Of a stretch of 7,268 nucleotides of DNA, positions 4,384 to 7,268 are shown in pieces. The DNA lies in the NCBI GenBank assembly GCA_036721445.1, contig DAIMKZ010000108.1:1-7268 (forward strand), written 5' to 3'. Each line of letters opens with the position of its first letter. The stretch's first letter is position 1. Position numbers and translations under genes: made by a program. The DNA is from UBA4055 sp036721445. Its GTDB lineage: Bacteria; UBA4055. The notes beneath the pieces were generated by a model, which made no database searches, was not told the origin of the DNA, and saw nothing but the letters and a program-made list of their open reading frames with translations.

Positions 4384-7239
4384 ATGAAAGAAAAGTTTAA
4401 ATCCTTAAAAATAGACGAATTCGTAGTATTTGATGTGGAAACTACGGGAACTGATCCTCAGAACGACAAGATGATCGAGATTGCCGCAATTAAATACAAA
4501 GACGGCGAAATTATTTCTCAGTTCTCCCACTTAATCGATCCGGGCAGAAAGATCAGTGAAGACATATCAATAATTACGGGAATAAAAAACGAAGATTTAA
4601 AGGGGAAGCCGTCTATAGACGAAATTCTGCCTGAATTTATAGAATTCGTGTCCGATCTGCCTCTTGTGGGTCATAATATCGATTTCGATCTGAGTTTTCT
4701 AAAAACCGCGATCCAGGAGCATGACAGGATAGTGCTGCTGGGATCAAGCAGGTTTTATGACACTCTTCTTTTGAGCCAGATATTCTTTCCGGTCGAAGTG
4801 AGTAATCACAGGCTCTCGACTTTAACGGAGTATTTCGGGTTCAGCTCAGAAAATATGCACAGGGCATATAACGACAGTGCCGCGACGGGTTACCTTTTCC
4901 TAAGGATCATCGAACGGGCTCTCGAAAGTTCGGAAGATGTTATAAGAAAGCTTACGGAAGTATCGGGAAAATCGGACCTTAAATATGTTAAAGAATTTTT
5001 TAATTCGGTCGCGAATTATTTCCTAAAGACCTCATTCGGAAGAAAGATCAAAGCAGGAGAACAGGCTTATTCGATATCAAACATACTTAGTGCAATGTCC
5101 GACCCTTCAAATGAAGAACTGGAGCAAATTTCAAAAGAGGACATTAACGATAAGATATTCAAGTCCGGCGGACAGATAAGCAGGCAGATTAATAATTTCG
5201 AATACCGCGAAGAGCAGCACATAATGGCCGACAAGTGTTCTGATGCGTTCAGGTATGACAGAATTCTTGTCAGCGAAGCGGGGACCGGGGTCGGGAAGTC
5301 TTTTGCGTATCTTATTCCGTCGATCATTTTTACTCTGCTGAACAAAGAAAGGGTAATAGTCTCCACGAACACGAAAAATCTTCAGGAGCAGATATTTTTC
5401 AAAGACCTACCTGTTCTTCACGAAATGTTCAATTCTGCATTTAAGGCAGTGCTGCTCAAAGGGAGGAATAATTACCTTTGTAAAGCCAGATATGAGAGAT
5501 TTCTGAGCAGACCTGATGAATACCTTTCAAATGATGATTACGAAAAATTTCTCCCGCTTATATATTGGGCGGAAAGAACTTCGACCGGTGATATAGAGGA
5601 AAATAACGGATTTAAAATAGGATTTGCAAGGTTTCTGTGGCAGAGGCTGGCTTCCGACAAGGGTTTCTGCTCCGGTAAGAAGTGTCCGAAATATAACGAA
5701 TGTTATCTGCAGAATATAAGAAAGAGCGCGTTCAAATCAGATCTGGTCATAATCAATCACTCTCTGCTTTTTTCAGACATGGCCTCAGAAAATGCAGTAT
5801 TGGGCGGGTACGACAGGCTTATAATCGACGAAGCTCATAACGTAGAAAGTTCTGCCACAAAATATCTCGGATTCGAATATAACTATTTTCATGTAAAGAA
5901 TCTCGTACAGCGGATCAATTATAATAACAGGCAGGGGATCTATGTCAGAATCGATAAAGGGTCTGACTGGTTCAAAACAGATAAAAGTACGATAAGCGAC
6001 CTGAACGGACAGCTTAATGAAAAAGGTTCGAATGTGCTTGAACAAGCCAAAAAGATCTTCGACCTCGCGACCGGCAAGCTTCTTTCAGAGAATTCGAACG
6101 GCTCATCCGGTCAGTTCACGAATATAAGGAACAGGTACAGAGATATAGGAGAGGTATTCGCGTTCGATAAAGAGAACATCGTTCTCAGATTCCTTTACGA
6201 GGAGCTGATCAGTATTCTGAAAAGGCTGGACATTATATTCAATATAGAGGCTGAAAAAAACCGCGAGTTCGATGACCTGTCAGGCGAGATCAAATCTGTG
6301 ATCGAGCAGGCAGAGGGAGTTTATGAGTCTTTTACTTTTTTCTTAAATTCCAACAGAGAGAATTATGTTTTCTGGTACGATATAGCAGGATCGGAGAGCA
6401 GGGAGGTATTAAGCCTCTATGCCGCGCCTCTGGATGTATCATCGATCCTGAAGAACGACCTTTACGATAATATGAAAACGATGATATTTACCAGCGCCAC
6501 GCTTACGATAGAGAATCGGTTCAAATACATGCTGAAAAAACTAGGTCTGTCCGATTATGATGAGGACCGTCTTGAAACTCTTATGCTGGGGACTCCTTTC
6601 GATCTTCAGAACCAGCTTAGGATCATCGCCCCGTCATATATTTCGTCGCCTAAAAATCCGGTAGTGTTCGAGAACGATGTTATTCAGGTGCTTAAACTTT
6701 TGTGTGATGATCATGACAACGGCACGCTTGTCCTTTTTACAAGTTATTATCAGATGAACAGTGTTTTCAGGAGCATTCAGAACAGCTTTATAAAAAAAGA
6801 AAGGGTGATCTCTGTTCAGAATAAAGAGACAAGCCGAACGAATCTGATCAGGCAGTTCAGGTCGGTAAGGAACTCGTTCCTGCTGGGTACGGACAGCTTT
6901 TGGGAGGGCATTGATGTTCCGGGTGACGCACTGCACACTCTTGTTATGACCAAGCTGCCTTTCGCCGTGCCTACCGAACCTGTCGTGCAGGCGAGGACAG
7001 AGGAGCTTGAGAAGAACGGTGTCGACTCGTTCATGGGATATTCAGTGCCTGAAACAATACTCAAGTTCAAACAGGGTATAGGCAGGCTGATCAGGCACAG
7101 GGATGACCACGGAATAATCATGATCCTAGACAGCAGGACAGTCAATACAAGGTGGGGCGCGGCGTTTCTGAATTCGCTTCCGGTTCAGCCTGAGATCCCG
7201 CGAAATTTCGCGGATCTGAAAAGATTGTTGTTGAAATAA
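4384..7239 (+). CDS. dinG: DinG-family ATP-dependent DNA helicase with N-terminal DEDDh 3'-5' exonuclease domain and Fe-S cysteines
   Basis: This 951-residue protein fuses a DnaQ/epsilon-like exonuclease to an XPD/DinG-type superfamily 2 helicase. Such proteins process damaged or structured DNA in the cytoplasm. Exonuclease residues are complete: D17 and E19 in DVETTG, D102 in HNIDFD, and H159 with D164 in HRAYND. The helicase part has R275/Q278 ahead of Walker A EAGTGVGKS (298-306), DEAH (482-485), FTSATL (702-707), LLGTDSFWEGIDVPG (833-847) and QGIGRLIR (897-904). Four cysteines, C366, C429, C434 and C440, have the DinG/XPD 4Fe-4S spacing, with C-x4-C-x5-C for the last three. The length matches Bacillus-type exonuclease-DinG proteins and exceeds E. 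coli DinG (about 716 residues) by roughly the nuclease domain. ATG 4384 places Exo I at the usual distance from the N-terminus, but no Shine-Dalgarno sequence precedes it. By eye, CG-containing codons look commoner here than in the upstream genes; I have not counted them. No lesion or missing residue is visible. Confidence 0.95.
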   Translation: MKEKFKSLKIDEFVVFDVETTGTDPQNDKMIEIAAIKYKDGEIISQFSHLIDPGRKISEDISIITGIKNEDLKGKPSIDEILPEFIEFVSDLPLVGHNIDFDLSFLKTAIQEHDRIVLLGSSRFYDTLLLSQIFFPVEVSNHRLSTLTEYFGFSSENMHRAYNDSAATGYLFLRIIERALESSEDVIRKLTEVSGKSDLKYVKEFFNSVANYFLKTSFGRKIKAGEQAYSISNILSAMSDPSNEELEQISKEDINDKIFKSGGQISRQINNFEYREEQHIMADKCSDAFRYDRILVSEAGTGVGKSFAYLIPSIIFTLLNKERVIVSTNTKNLQEQIFFKDLPVLHEMFNSAFKAVLLKGRNNYLCKARYERFLSRPDEYLSNDDYEKFLPLIYWAERTSTGDIEENNGFKIGFARFLWQRLASDKGFCSGKKCPKYNECYLQNIRKSAFKSDLVIINHSLLFSDMASENAVLGGYDRLIIDEAHNVESSATKYLGFEYNYFHVKNLVQRINYNNRQGIYVRIDKGSDWFKTDKSTISDLNGQLNEKGSNVLEQAKKIFDLATGKLLSENSNGSSGQFTNIRNRYRDIGEVFAFDKENIVLRFLYEELISILKRLDIIFNIEAEKNREFDDLSGEIKSVIEQAEGVYESFTFFLNSNRENYVFWYDIAGSESREVLSLYAAPLDVSSILKNDLYDNMKTMIFTSATLTIENRFKYMLKKLGLSDYDEDRLETLMLGTPFDLQNQLRIIAPSYISSPKNPVVFENDVIQVLKLLCDDHDNGTLVLFTSYYQMNSVFRSIQNSFIKKERVISVQNKETSRTNLIRQFRSVRNSFLLGTDSFWEGIDVPGDALHTLVMTKLPFAVPTEPVVQARTEELEKNGVDSFMGYSVPETILKFKQGIGRLIRHRDDHGIIMILDSRTVNTRWGAAFLNSLPVQPEIPRNFADLKRLLLK
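7198..7213. repeat. 16-bp perfect palindrome near the 3' end of dinG
   Basis: CCGCGAAATTTCGCGG is its own reverse complement. Flanking AGAT (7193-7196) and ATCT (7214-7217) extend the symmetry with one unpaired C at 7197. It lies in dinG coding sequence and ends 23 bases before the stop codon. In RNA it could form a hairpin, but no T-run follows, so it is not a standard intrinsic terminator. It may be a coding coincidence (codons for residues PRNFAD). Confidence 0.5.
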
Positions 7240-7268
7240 CATCCCGTTTTCCTTATTATTCAAAAATC

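Noticed and set aside
6816..7145. Minus-strand open frames of about 100 codons within dinG
   Set aside because: They lie opposite conserved helicase motifs V and VI and have no ribosome binding or domain support.
7240..7268. Last 29 bases after dinG
   Set aside because: No hairpin, start codon with ribosome binding site or other signal can be supported in this short stretch.

Overview
The window reads as a stretch of ordinary chromosome from a Gram-negative-type (diderm), moderately AT-rich bacterium. The diderm inference rests on an outer-membrane secretin and a lipoprotein signal. The phylum cannot be settled from this sequence. A lineage in the Fibrobacterota/Chlorobiota/Bacteroidota neighbourhood or a related candidate phylum is possible, but that is a guess. 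All genes are on the + strand. There is no sign of a mobile element, tRNA, rRNA or CRISPR array.

Layout. Positions 1-483 hold the 3' end of a gene whose beta-rich segment resembles the periplasmic HR/PilP-type domain of secretin partners. Positions 539-1903 encode a compact secretin (PilQ/GspD superfamily). A lipoprotein gene overlaps its 3' end (best start 1881, end 2786). That protein has the fold signature of the UshA/5'-nucleotidase metallophosphatases, but nearly every metal-ligand position is Asn. Its early codons also form a near-perfect 12-bp hairpin just past the secretin stop. Positions 2877-4316 encode glycine decarboxylase subunit 2 (GcvPB), followed by a convincing intrinsic terminator at 4342-4370. 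Positions 4384-7239 encode a DinG-family helicase with an N-terminal DEDDh exonuclease and an intact iron-sulfur cysteine set. The last 29 bases hold nothing recognisable.

How the genes relate. The partial gene, the secretin and probably the lipoprotein look like the end of a type IV pilus or type II secretion-like envelope operon. The glycine cleavage and DNA repair genes after it look like unrelated housekeeping genes.

The most notable observation is the lipoprotein. It appears to be a catalytically dead metallophosphatase in which seven aligned Asp/His metal-ligand positions are all Asn codons, and it is coupled to a secretin gene. A role as a binding or structural partner of the secretin is possible but unproven. 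No complete novel multi-gene system is evident here.
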